17,547 nucleotides of DNA from Anaerolinea thermophila (lineage in GTDB: Bacteria > Chloroflexota > Anaerolineae > Anaerolineales > DRKV01), in assembly GCA_020722405.1 (NCBI GenBank), contig DYKW01000017.1, forward strand, positions 1-17,547, read 5' to 3'. Of this stretch, positions 7,874 to 15,068 are shown piece by piece. Below the pieces are notes generated by a model. The model worked only from the letters and a program-made list of their open reading frames with translations. It did not search any database and was not told the origin of the DNA. Both the position numbers and the translations under genes were made by a program. How positions within the stretch are numbered: position 1 is the first letter of the stretch; each line of letters starts with the position of its first letter.

Positions 7874-10363
7874 TCATGGCGTTTGATGGAAAGGCGAACT
7901 GAGGTAAAAAACCCAACTATCCCCCTGATGGTACGCTACCTGAAACAAATCACCGGCTTGTAAAGTGCTTGCCGAGAACGGCCCACCGCGTGCGCCCAGG
8001 TACACATAATCGGCGCCAAGAGTCTCCATGAAGTCGGCCAGGGCAACGGGGTCGTCGGCGATCTCCAGTAGTTTTTGAGATTGCGCGTTGATCGTACGAA
8101 TTTCCGTGGTCTGCCCCCAGCCGTAGAGCAGCGTGGGCGGAAAGGTGCGCCGTCCGGTCACAGGGGAAATCCAGTAGCCACCGTCTGCGCCCACGTACAA
8201 GCCATACCCCCAGGGGGTCGGGTTGATGATGACCAGCGCGTCCGCCGGTAGGTGCGCATCTATCCATGCCAAAGCGGCAGCATCCGGCTGATGATAGAGC
8301 ACGGTTATGGGATTGACCAACGGGAGCGTGGCGCGCAAGCCCTGGAAAATCGCCACCCCCAAAAGAATGCCCCCCAAAACTCGCCCCAAAAACAGCCATA
8401 CCGGACTTTCAGGTGGGAGGCGTGTGGATGGGTTTTCCCGGCCGAGAGATTCTCCCGTGTCCCGCGTCCCCCAAATTTTTTCTAGTTTCCCAAGAATTTT
8501 TCCCGCAATCGACGGGAATTTTGACAGGCCGCGCAACAACGCATCCAGAAACAAACCGCCAAGGGCGGCTACCGGCAGGAAGAGCGTGATTTCTACGGAG
8601 GTGTTGTTTACCCAGGCGCGACCGGGCAGTCCCAGCGCGCCCAGGTTGGCGAGTAGGAACAGACTGCCAACCCACAAAAGCAGTGTCGAAGCGCTGCGAG
8701 GGTGCTTCCACAACCCCCACAGCAGACCGAGCGCAGCCAATATCAACGTGTAACGCCCCAGGCCGGCGATCAGGTATTGCCAGGCAAAATCTGCAAACCA
8801 GGGCGTGCGATTGGGATTGCTGCTCCAGGCCATGGTTTTAGGGCCTACAAAATCAAGGAGCGCCGGCCAAAGCCAGGGGAGCGCTAGCCCAAATGCCAGC
8901 AGCCCGGCCCTCAGGCGGTGCACAATGCGGCGCAAAGTGTTTTTCCTGAGGTGAGTGCATTCCCAAGCCAGAATGAGCAGCACAAGGAAGGCAGTCACCC
9001 GGTAATGGGTTATGGTTAGCCCGGCCAGGAGCACAGACAAGGGCAGCGTTCGGGCTATCCACGTCGTGGCCGATGGGTGCGCTTTTTCTGTCGTTGCGGG
9101 TTGCTTGGTTATCCACCAGGCAAAAGCCGCCGGCAACAGCAATAAACCGGCTAATTGCGTGTAACGTCCCCAACTGAGATAGTAGGCCGGCATGGGCGTA
9201 AACAGGCCGGCAAGTAGGGCTGCAAAGCACCCGGCGCGTCTCGAGAAACCCAATGCCCGGCTGAAGGTATAAACCGCCAATACGCTGACCAGCGCATTGA
9301 GCACCTGCCCCAGGAGACGCATGGCCTGGGGAATAACCAGCCCGGATAGCCAGTGGAAAACGGCTACCAGGGCATGAAAACCGCTGTGGTAGTGGGCGGC
9401 GGCTGTTTGGGCATAGGGGAAGTAGGTGGACGGGTAAGCCCCCTGCGCCACAATCAGGCGGGTGATGAGGGCGTGATGGACCGAATCCACCCACGGGGAG
9501 ACGACCAGATCGCGCGCCATGATGAGCCGTGCCGCCAGGACGATGAGGAAAACGCCAGCCGGTGGGCATAACCGACGGCACAAGTGCCTCAGGTTGACAT
9601 GCCGCCACCGGGAGGTAGGGTAAGCCTGCCATGCAGTCAGCCCCAACAGGAAACCGGTGAATCCCAGCAGCGTGGGACGCGTCCAGTGCAGGCCGAGGGG
9701 GGAGGTCCAGGCCAGGAGGAGGGGCCAAAAGGCCGCGGATAGGGGGACGATAACCGTCGGCGACTTGTTGTCTGTGAGTACCCAGCCCGGTAGTAGAAAA
9801 AGCCCCAGCATGGGAAACAGCACCCAGGCATGGGCGAGCGTGTGCGATAAGTCTTCCCCCAAGGCGCGTAGGTTGTAATCATACGTTAGACGGAAGGCAA
9901 GGTCCCCTTGCTGAGGCGTACCATCGAGGGTCAGAGTTCCTTGAGGGTAGGCGTCTTCTCCGCGGCCATAGAGCCACAGCCCGCCGCCGTGTGCTTGTAA
10001 GGTCAATGTGACGGCTTGCCCCGGTGCAAAATCTACCGTTGGGAGTTGGAATGGCATAGCGGCGGGCGTTGGGGTGTGGGGAATCCCATAGGTTTGCCGC
10101 GCCACCTGCGGGCCGCGTCCGTCTGTCCCTTCTAGGGTCAGGGTAAAACTTTGGGCTGCGGGAGAACTATCGGCGGGGTGTGCGATCCACAGGGTAATTG
10201 ATTCCACCGGTACCCGTTGCAAAATCAAGGTTTGTTGTGCCTGGTGGGTATCATCCAGATAGACGAGGGCCGTGCGGGTGTCTTCTTGGGTGTTTTCGTA
10301 GTCAATGAGCGGAATGCAGGCGGTGCTAAAAAGCAACAAGAGGATGAATGACAGTGCTTTCAT
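7874..10363 (-). CDS. Large multi-spanning GT-C-like membrane protein, possible glycosyltransferase
   Basis: The 829-residue product begins with a signal or anchor segment (1-16) ending in STAC, an atypical lipobox with Cys16, then a soluble beta-rich extracytoplasmic region (about 20-175). About a dozen or more hydrophobic helices follow (about 178-680), then a C-terminal soluble domain (about 690-829). The first large loop carries D293 and H296/H297 (WVDSVHHALIT), resembling the acidic first-loop motif of GT-C transferases, and AAHYHSGFHAL (321-331) follows. These features suggest a lipid-linked sugar transferase, but donor and acceptor cannot be told. ATG 10363 is chosen because the open frame upstream of it overlaps prfB and is a shadow; no clear Shine-Dalgarno is present. 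It starts 31 bases after the prfB stop, so the two are probably cotranscribed. GC content looks higher than in the tad genes. Confidence 0.72.
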   Translation of the reverse strand: MKALSFILLLLFSTACIPLIDYENTQEDTRTALVYLDDTHQAQQTLILQRVPVESITLWIAHPADSSPAAQSFTLTLEGTDGRGPQVARQTYGIPHTPTPAAMPFQLPTVDFAPGQAVTLTLQAHGGGLWLYGRGEDAYPQGTLTLDGTPQQGDLAFRLTYDYNLRALGEDLSHTLAHAWVLFPMLGLFLLPGWVLTDNKSPTVIVPLSAAFWPLLLAWTSPLGLHWTRPTLLGFTGFLLGLTAWQAYPTSRWRHVNLRHLCRRLCPPAGVFLIVLAARLIMARDLVVSPWVDSVHHALITRLIVAQGAYPSTYFPYAQTAAAHYHSGFHALVAVFHWLSGLVIPQAMRLLGQVLNALVSVLAVYTFSRALGFSRRAGCFAALLAGLFTPMPAYYLSWGRYTQLAGLLLLPAAFAWWITKQPATTEKAHPSATTWIARTLPLSVLLAGLTITHYRVTAFLVLLILAWECTHLRKNTLRRIVHRLRAGLLAFGLALPWLWPALLDFVGPKTMAWSSNPNRTPWFADFAWQYLIAGLGRYTLILAALGLLWGLWKHPRSASTLLLWVGSLFLLANLGALGLPGRAWVNNTSVEITLFLPVAALGGLFLDALLRGLSKFPSIAGKILGKLEKIWGTRDTGESLGRENPSTRLPPESPVWLFLGRVLGGILLGVAIFQGLRATLPLVNPITVLYHQPDAAALAWIDAHLPADALVIINPTPWGYGLYVGADGGYWISPVTGRRTFPPTLLYGWGQTTEIRTINAQSQKLLEIADDPVALADFMETLGADYVYLGARGGPFSASTLQAGDLFQVAYHQGDSWVFYLSSPFHQTP

Positions 10364-10394
10364 CCTCTTGCGGTTGGCGCGATGAGGTGGGTGG

Positions 10395-11484
10395 TCAGTT
10401 GTTGCCGACATTGGCGCGCAAGTAGGCCTCGATGAAGCCATCCAGGTCGCCATCCAGGACGCCCTGGGCATTGCCGACTTCGTAGTTGGTGCGATGGTCT
10501 TTGACCATCTGGTATGGATGCAGGACGTAGGAGCGAATTTGGTTGCCCCATTCGGCTTTGGTGTATTCGCCGCGCAGTTCGCTGAGTTCTTTGGCGCGTT
10601 CCTGCTCTTTGATTTCCAGCAGGCGAGCCTTGAGGACGCGCATGGCGTTTTCCCGATTTTGGGTTTGAGAACGCTCGTTTTGGCAGGTGACAACTAAACC
10701 GGTGGGCAGGTGGGTGATGCGCACGGCGGTGGCGTTCTTTTGGACGTTTTGGCCGCCCGCGCCGGCCGATTTGTAGACATCGATGCGCAGGTCGTTGGGG
10801 TTGATCTCGATTTCGATATCGTCTTCTACCTGGGGCAAGATTTCTACCAGAGCGAAGGAGGTATGACGACGGTGGGCAGCGTCGAAGGGAGAGAGGCGCA
10901 CCAGGCGGTGAACGCCTTTTTCGGAACGCAGGTAACCGTAGGCATAAGGCCCACTGATGGCTATGGTGATGCTTTTTGTGCCGGCTTCTTCGCCAGGGCT
11001 GTAGTCCAGAATTTCGGTTGTGTAGCCATTGCGTTCCGCCCAGCGCAGGTACATGCGTTGCAGCATTTCGGCCCAGTCTTGCGAGTCGGTGCCGCCTGCG
11101 CCGGCGTGGATGGCGAGCAGGGCGTCGTCGCGATCGTGTTTGCCATTGAGCATGGCCTTCAATTCGCGGCGTTCGAATTCTTGTTCTAGTGTGGTGGTTT
11201 CGACTTCCAGTTCGGCGCGCAGATTTTCATCGCCCATTTGTGCCAGTTCCAAGGCGTCGACCACGCGTTGATGGAGTTGTTGCCAGTCTTGCACCTCGTC
11301 TCGGAGGGCCGAGAGCGTTTTCATAACTTTTTGCGCCCGTTGGGTGTCGCTCCACAAATCGGGGTCTTCAGATTGACGGGTTAGTTCTTGTAACTGGGTT
11401 TCTTTTGATGAAAAGTCAAAGATACCTCCACAAGCGTTGGATATTTTCGTTTAGAGCGGTGAGGCGTTCGAATAAATCTTGCAT
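10395..11484 (-). CDS. prfB: Peptide chain release factor 2, made by programmed +1 frameshifting
   Basis: RF2 ends translation at UGA and UAA. Codons 1-22 run from ATG 11484 to a CTT codon, then an in-frame TGA (11418-11416) lies in the context AGG TAT CTT TGA C, the classic RF2 recoding site with an internal Shine-Dalgarno-like TGGAGG. A +1 shift on CTT continues as Asp23 (GAC) and gives a 362-residue protein, close to the usual RF2 length. It contains the stop-codon-reading SPF motif (residues 198-200) and the catalytic GGQ motif (243-245). Without the shift the frame appears to begin only at TTG 11357, which loses the N-terminus. No strong Shine-Dalgarno precedes ATG 11484. Low RF2 favours the shift, so the site is an autoregulatory switch. 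The GT-C-like membrane gene follows 31 bases later. Confidence 0.95.
11415..11430 (-). promoter_or_regulatory. RF2 programmed frameshift site
   Basis: On the minus strand the bases read TGG AGG TAT CTT TGA C. The GGAGG segment sits a few bases upstream of CTT, as in the E. coli site where the anti-Shine-Dalgarno interaction pushes the ribosome +1. The TGA is at 11418-11416. Frame continuity on both sides of the site supports function rather than a sequencing error. Confidence 0.95.
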
Positions 11485-11504
11485 AGTTTGTTCTCTGTTG
11501 GTGG

Positions 11505-11533
11505 TTTATGCGAGGCGTGCTTTTTTGCATCAA
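11505..11533 (-). promoter_or_regulatory. Candidate promoter for prfB
   Basis: On the minus strand TTGATG (11533-11528) and CATAAA (11510-11505) are separated by 17 bases, each matching four of six consensus positions. The start would be near 11498, leaving a leader of about 14 bases. The -35 box lies next to a 7-bp inverted repeat at 11532-11548 that could bind a regulator. Confidence 0.4.
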
Positions 11534-11548
11534 CCTGCTCCGCAGGTT
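11532..11548. repeat. Perfect short hairpin AACCTGC-TCC-GCAGGTT
   Basis: Seven-base arms with a three-base loop lie about 50 bases beyond the histidine kinase stop and on the -35 region of prfB. No T-run follows closely on either strand, so it is not a standard terminator; it may be a weak one for the kinase gene or an operator-like dyad. Confidence 0.4.
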
Positions 11549-11599
11549 TCGTAGGGGTCGGGTTTCTTACCGGATGAGCGGTATGGTTAGTTGTTCAAT

Positions 11600-13672
11600 C
11601 TATTGGTGAGTTAGCGGAAAGCGCATGGTGAAGGTTGTGCCTTGATTGGGGATGCTTTCCACGCTGATGGTGCCATTGTGCCGTTCGACGATATTCTTGA
11701 CGAGCGATAGCCCCAATCCAACGCCCTGGTCGCGATCGGACTTTGAGCGGTAGAATTTTTCGAAAATATGAGATTGATCTTCTGGGGCAATTCCAATGCC
11801 GGTATCGGTGATTTGGGCGATGATCTCATTCTCTTCTGCATGAACACTGATGCGAATGAAGCCGGCCTCGGTGTATTTGATGGCGTTATCAATCAAGTTG
11901 CGCCACATTTGTTCGATGAGGTGGGTTTCACCATAGAAGGGAGGGTGAGGTTGAACTTTGATTTGAAACAGCAAACCCTTGGCCCGCGCGGCGCCCTCCA
12001 TATCCTGAGCAATGTACTGCGCGATTTTGTTCACCATGATGGGTGCTTTTTCGACTTCTGTATGAATGCCTGTTTCCAATCGGGAAAGGGTGAGAATATC
12101 GGATGCGAAATTAGCCAACCGGCGAGCACTGGCATCAATACGCTCGAAGATGTCCGCATACTCCTGGCGGGAGAGATTATTCAGCCGGGCCAGTTGGGCG
12201 TAGCCGGAAATAGAACTCAGTGGAGCGCGCAGGTCGTGAGACAGGATGGAAATCAATTCGTTATTCAGGCGTAAGCCCTCTACCAGGGAGGTGACATCTT
12301 GTAGAGTAATCACCGTGCCGGTATTGGGAACCGGCGAAACCCCAATGTGCAGGGTCTTTTGGGCTATGGTAGACTCGATGCGTATAGGGTTGCCAGATTT
12401 CTGTGCTTTTTCCCAGGCTTCCCGGATGGGCTGCGGAAATTGGTGAATGCCCTGGTGGGGCAGCAATTTCTGGGCACCGGTATTGCTGGCCACAACTTCT
12501 CCGTCCATATCTAGCAACAGGATACCCTCACTGGCGTTGTGTAGCGTAATTTGTAAACGTTGTCGTTCTTGCTGGGTTTGTTCCAGTAATTTTTCGATTT
12601 GGTTGCGGGCGTTGATTTGTTCACTGATATCTTGAAGCACTAAAATACGCCCTATCATACACCCGCTAAATTGCAATGGCGTGCTGTGCAGCAGGTAAGC
12701 GCGCGCTGAACCAGCCAGGCGGACTTCTTGGGTGCTCGTTTCTTCGGCAGGTTGTGCCCATACATCTCGAATGGCGTCGCCAAGCGGGCCAATAGCGGCT
12801 ATGTGGGTTTCCAGTGGTTGTCCTATCAGGTTTTCAGGAGATGCGTTCAATAAATTGACAGCACTGGGATTGATATCCAGAATGGTGCCTTTTTCATCCA
12901 GGGTGATGACCCCTTCCGGAATTTGTTGTAAGATGGTCTCGCGGGCAACAGGTACCAGTTCAGACAAGCCGTAGCGCAGAATAGCCCAACCGAGTAAGGC
13001 GGCAGTGACCGTGAAAAAGAAGGCGTCCAATCCCCAGGGTAGTGGGAAACCTATCTGCGTGATGATGTTTGCCACGGTTGGGATGAGAAATGCCCCTATC
13101 ATGATCCAAACTTGTCGACGGTAAATGCTGGAGGCCTTACGCTGGAATTCCCACAATAAATAGATGCCGGAAAAAATGTAGAGATAAACGAGCAGGATAT
13201 ACAGGTAATAAATGAGTGAGTGACTGCTTTTCAGTACCGGAAAGGAATATCCCCGCAGAGTGGTCTCTACAAGTTGGCTACTCGGCCACCAGCCGTGGAG
13301 CCACGGGTCGCTCCCGATGACGATTAATGCCAGTACAGGGGGGATAAAGAGTGAAAAGCGCACCTTGGGAGAAAAATGTTCCCAACGCTGGGTGTATTGT
13401 GCGGCCACGACGAACGTTAACGCCGGCACAAAGACTGCGCCCACGTACTTTAAAATGTTGAAGGCGTATTGTAGTTCGTAAGTGCGCATGACGATGTGCA
13501 GGCCATAAAGTAGCGCCCACCATGCCAACCCAATGAACATGTAGCCCAGCGTGCGGCCTTCTGGCCGGCGAGGCTTGCGCAGTGTGCGCCAGGCCAAATA
13601 AGCATTCATTATGGCTGCAATTATCAGCGTGAAGGTGGCAATTCCTTGTACTGGGGTGAGTGATGAGAACAT
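11600..13672 (-). CDS. Membrane sensor histidine kinase with two PAS-like regions
   Basis: The 690-residue kinase has an N-terminal seven-helix membrane module (about 8-235, HisKA_7TM-like), two PAS-like regions (about 245-355 and 372-462), a HisKA domain with SHDLRAPL and phospho-acceptor H479, and an ATPase domain with N box RNLIDNAIKY (591-600), G1 DTGIG (623-627) and G2 GVGLGLSL (650-657). All catalytic residues look intact, so it is an active two-component sensor of a membrane or diffusible signal. No response regulator gene is adjacent. The ATG at 13672 lies just before the first helix and has only a weak ribosome site. It is between ftsY and prfB with its own gaps, so a separate transcript is likely. 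Confidence 0.9.
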   Translation of the reverse strand: MFSSLTPVQGIATFTLIIAAIMNAYLAWRTLRKPRRPEGRTLGYMFIGLAWWALLYGLHIVMRTYELQYAFNILKYVGAVFVPALTFVVAAQYTQRWEHFSPKVRFSLFIPPVLALIVIGSDPWLHGWWPSSQLVETTLRGYSFPVLKSSHSLIYYLYILLVYLYIFSGIYLLWEFQRKASSIYRRQVWIMIGAFLIPTVANIITQIGFPLPWGLDAFFFTVTAALLGWAILRYGLSELVPVARETILQQIPEGVITLDEKGTILDINPSAVNLLNASPENLIGQPLETHIAAIGPLGDAIRDVWAQPAEETSTQEVRLAGSARAYLLHSTPLQFSGCMIGRILVLQDISEQINARNQIEKLLEQTQQERQRLQITLHNASEGILLLDMDGEVVASNTGAQKLLPHQGIHQFPQPIREAWEKAQKSGNPIRIESTIAQKTLHIGVSPVPNTGTVITLQDVTSLVEGLRLNNELISILSHDLRAPLSSISGYAQLARLNNLSRQEYADIFERIDASARRLANFASDILTLSRLETGIHTEVEKAPIMVNKIAQYIAQDMEGAARAKGLLFQIKVQPHPPFYGETHLIEQMWRNLIDNAIKYTEAGFIRISVHAEENEIIAQITDTGIGIAPEDQSHIFEKFYRSKSDRDQGVGLGLSLVKNIVERHNGTISVESIPNQGTTFTMRFPLTHQ

Positions 13673-13721
13673 ATCTCGGATAATGTGGTGGCTGATATTT
13701 GAAGTTACTTGGGTAAAGATG

Positions 13722-13730
13722 AGTGTACCA
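13722..13730 (-). promoter_or_regulatory. Candidate extended -10 promoter for the histidine kinase
   Basis: On the minus strand TGGTACACT (13730-13722) fits the TGn extended -10 pattern, and no good -35 is seen at the right distance. The start would be near 13715, about 43 bases before the kinase start. An A6/T6 dyad just upstream (AAAAAACATTTTTT, about 13732-13745) gives an AT-rich upstream region. The rest of the 167-base ftsY-kinase gap holds no gene. Confidence 0.35.
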
Positions 13731-13839
13731 TGAAAAAATGTTTTTTGGATGACAAATGTATTCGCTGAATGAATGCCAATAGTAGGTTTTCAAGGCACGG
13801 TAGATTTTTGCCAATCTCGCTGTTCCATCATCCGACTGA

Positions 13840-14757
13840 CTACCCAAAATCGGCCAAGATACCGTCAATGAAGGCCTCAGGATCAAAGGGTTGCAGGTCG
13901 TCGGGGTGTTCCCCTAGCCCGGCAAAGTAGATGGGAAGGTGCAACGTGCGCTGGATGGCAAAGGCCATGCCACCCCGGGCAGAGGAATCCAGTTTGGCAA
14001 GGATGATGCCGGTGACGTTGACCGCCTTTTCGAAGGCCTGTGCTTGCTGGAGCGCGTTTTGACCGGTGGTAGCATCCATTACCAGCCAAACGTGGTGTGG
14101 TGCGTTGGGCATGGCCTTTTGGCTGACGCGGTATACTTTTTTGAGTTCTTCCATCAAATTGAAGCGTGTGTGCAGGCGGCCGGCGGTGTCGATCAACGCG
14201 ACGTCCAGGTGACGAGCCTGCGCAGCCCGAATAGTGTCGTAGGCCACGGCGCCGGGGTCACCGCCCGGTTGACCGGCAATGACCGGCACATCCAGGCGCT
14301 CGCCCCATACCTGAAGTTGTTCGACCGCCGCGGCGCGGAAGGTATCCGCTGCTCCAAAGATGACGCGTCTCCCTTGTTCGGTAAAGCGCTTGCCGAGTTT
14401 GGCAATGGACGTTGTTTTGCCGGAACCGTTTACTCCAACGACCAGGATGACCGTTGGCTGCTCGGGGAAGGTAATTTCGGGGGGCGCAACCAATAATTTG
14501 CGCAATTCTTGCTTCAGGGCGATCTTCAATTCGTCGGTGCGTGTTATGCCTTCGGCTTGCTCGCGTTGCCACAGGGCTTCCATCACGGCTTCGCTGGTTT
14601 CAACCCCCAGGTCAGCCTGAATCAACAGGGCTTCCAAATCTTCCCAGGTTTCATCGGTAATTTGGGCCGCGCCAAACAAACTGGCAATGCGTCCAAAAGT
14701 AATTTTACGGGTGCGCGCCAGTCCCTCTCGCCATTTGCTGATGAGATTTTCAGCCAT
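13840..14757 (-). CDS. ftsY: Signal recognition particle receptor FtsY
   Basis: The SRP receptor GTPase, which docks ribosome-nascent chain complexes at the membrane. The 305 residues comprise a short N domain (about 1-90) and the NG GTPase domain: G1 GVNGSGKTT (108-116), the DTFRAAA segment (138-144), G3 DTAGR (190-194) and G4 AKLD (254-257; TKLD is usual). The long acidic A domain of enterobacterial FtsY is absent, as in many other bacteria. ATG 14757 has GGAGG (14770-14766) 8 bases upstream; an in-frame TTG at 14760 is an alternative start. It is divergent to the small MoaC-like ORF and shares the intergenic promoter region with it. Confidence 0.95.
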   Translation of the reverse strand: MAENLISKWREGLARTRKITFGRIASLFGAAQITDETWEDLEALLIQADLGVETSEAVMEALWQREQAEGITRTDELKIALKQELRKLLVAPPEITFPEQPTVILVVGVNGSGKTTSIAKLGKRFTEQGRRVIFGAADTFRAAAVEQLQVWGERLDVPVIAGQPGGDPGAVAYDTIRAAQARHLDVALIDTAGRLHTRFNLMEELKKVYRVSQKAMPNAPHHVWLVMDATTGQNALQQAQAFEKAVNVTGIILAKLDSSARGGMAFAIQRTLHLPIYFAGLGEHPDDLQPFDPEAFIDGILADFG

Positions 14758-14796
14758 CAATGCTACCTCCAGATGTGATTTTTGCTTCGGGGCGTT

Positions 14797-14805
14797 ATTG
14801 TATCA
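14797..14805 (-). promoter_or_regulatory. Extended -10 promoter for ftsY
   Basis: On the minus strand TG-A-TACAAT (14805-14797) fits the extended -10 pattern, with a predicted start near 14790 and a leader of about 33 bases carrying the GGAGG site. The hexamer overlaps, on the other strand, the candidate -35 box of the divergent promoter. Confidence 0.45.
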
Positions 14806-14828
14806 CGTCTGCTTTAAGCCGGTATAAT
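14798..14828 (+). promoter_or_regulatory. Promoter of the MoaC-like ORF and PLP enzyme, probably leaderless
   Basis: A perfect TATAAT at 14823-14828 lies six bases before ATG 14835, so transcription should begin at or next to the start codon. No Shine-Dalgarno can fit, and the first ORF would be read from a leaderless mRNA. The -35 is weak (TTGTAT at 14798-14803, 19-base spacing). Confidence 0.55.
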
Positions 14829-14834
14829 TACAAT

Positions 14835-15068
14835 ATGTCTACTTCGAAGCTAAGCCACCTGGATGCCGCCGGCCGTGCCCGCATGGTAGATGTTGGCAAC
14901 AAACCCCTTACCGAGCGCGTGGTAATTGCACGCGGCGAGGTGCACATGTTGCCCGAAACGCTGCCGCTCATCCGTGCTAGCGCGCTTAGAGACGCGATCA
15001 CCGTCGGCCCTGCCGGAGAAATCTGGATAGAAAGAGACTACATCTCTCACCCTGGAGAGTCAACATGA
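14835..15068 (+). CDS. Truncated MoaC-like small protein
   Basis: The 77-residue product begins with a stretch very like the N-terminus of MoaC, the cyclic pyranopterin monophosphate synthase of molybdenum cofactor synthesis: LSHLDAAGRARMVDVGNKP followed by MLPETLPLIR. At about residue 48 the similarity stops, just before the point where MoaC has KGDV and the rest of its catalytic residues. The remaining ~25 residues (ITVGPAGEIWIERDYIS and a short tail) are not MoaC. The other two frames hold no MoaC continuation, so this is not a simple frameshift. It cannot be an active MoaC. It overlaps the next start by ATGA and contains that gene's GGAGAG site, so it may act as a translated leader. It is either a decayed gene or a reused small protein. 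Confidence 0.65.
   Translation: MSTSKLSHLDAAGRARMVDVGNKPLTERVVIARGEVHMLPETLPLIRASALRDAITVGPAGEIWIERDYISHPGEST

Noticed and set aside
8853..9728. Minus-strand ORF of 291 codons within the GT-C-like gene
   Set aside because: It is a Gly/Pro/Arg-rich alternative frame of a GC-rich gene.
10364..10693. N-terminal 110-codon extension of the GT-C-like gene
   Set aside because: It lies within prfB in another frame and has Lys/Pro/Ser-rich shadow composition; the signal-like segment begins at ATG 10363.
14985..15068. Frameshift as the cause of the short MoaC-like ORF
   Set aside because: The other two plus frames contain no MoaC-like residues after the break point, so a single indel cannot explain the loss.
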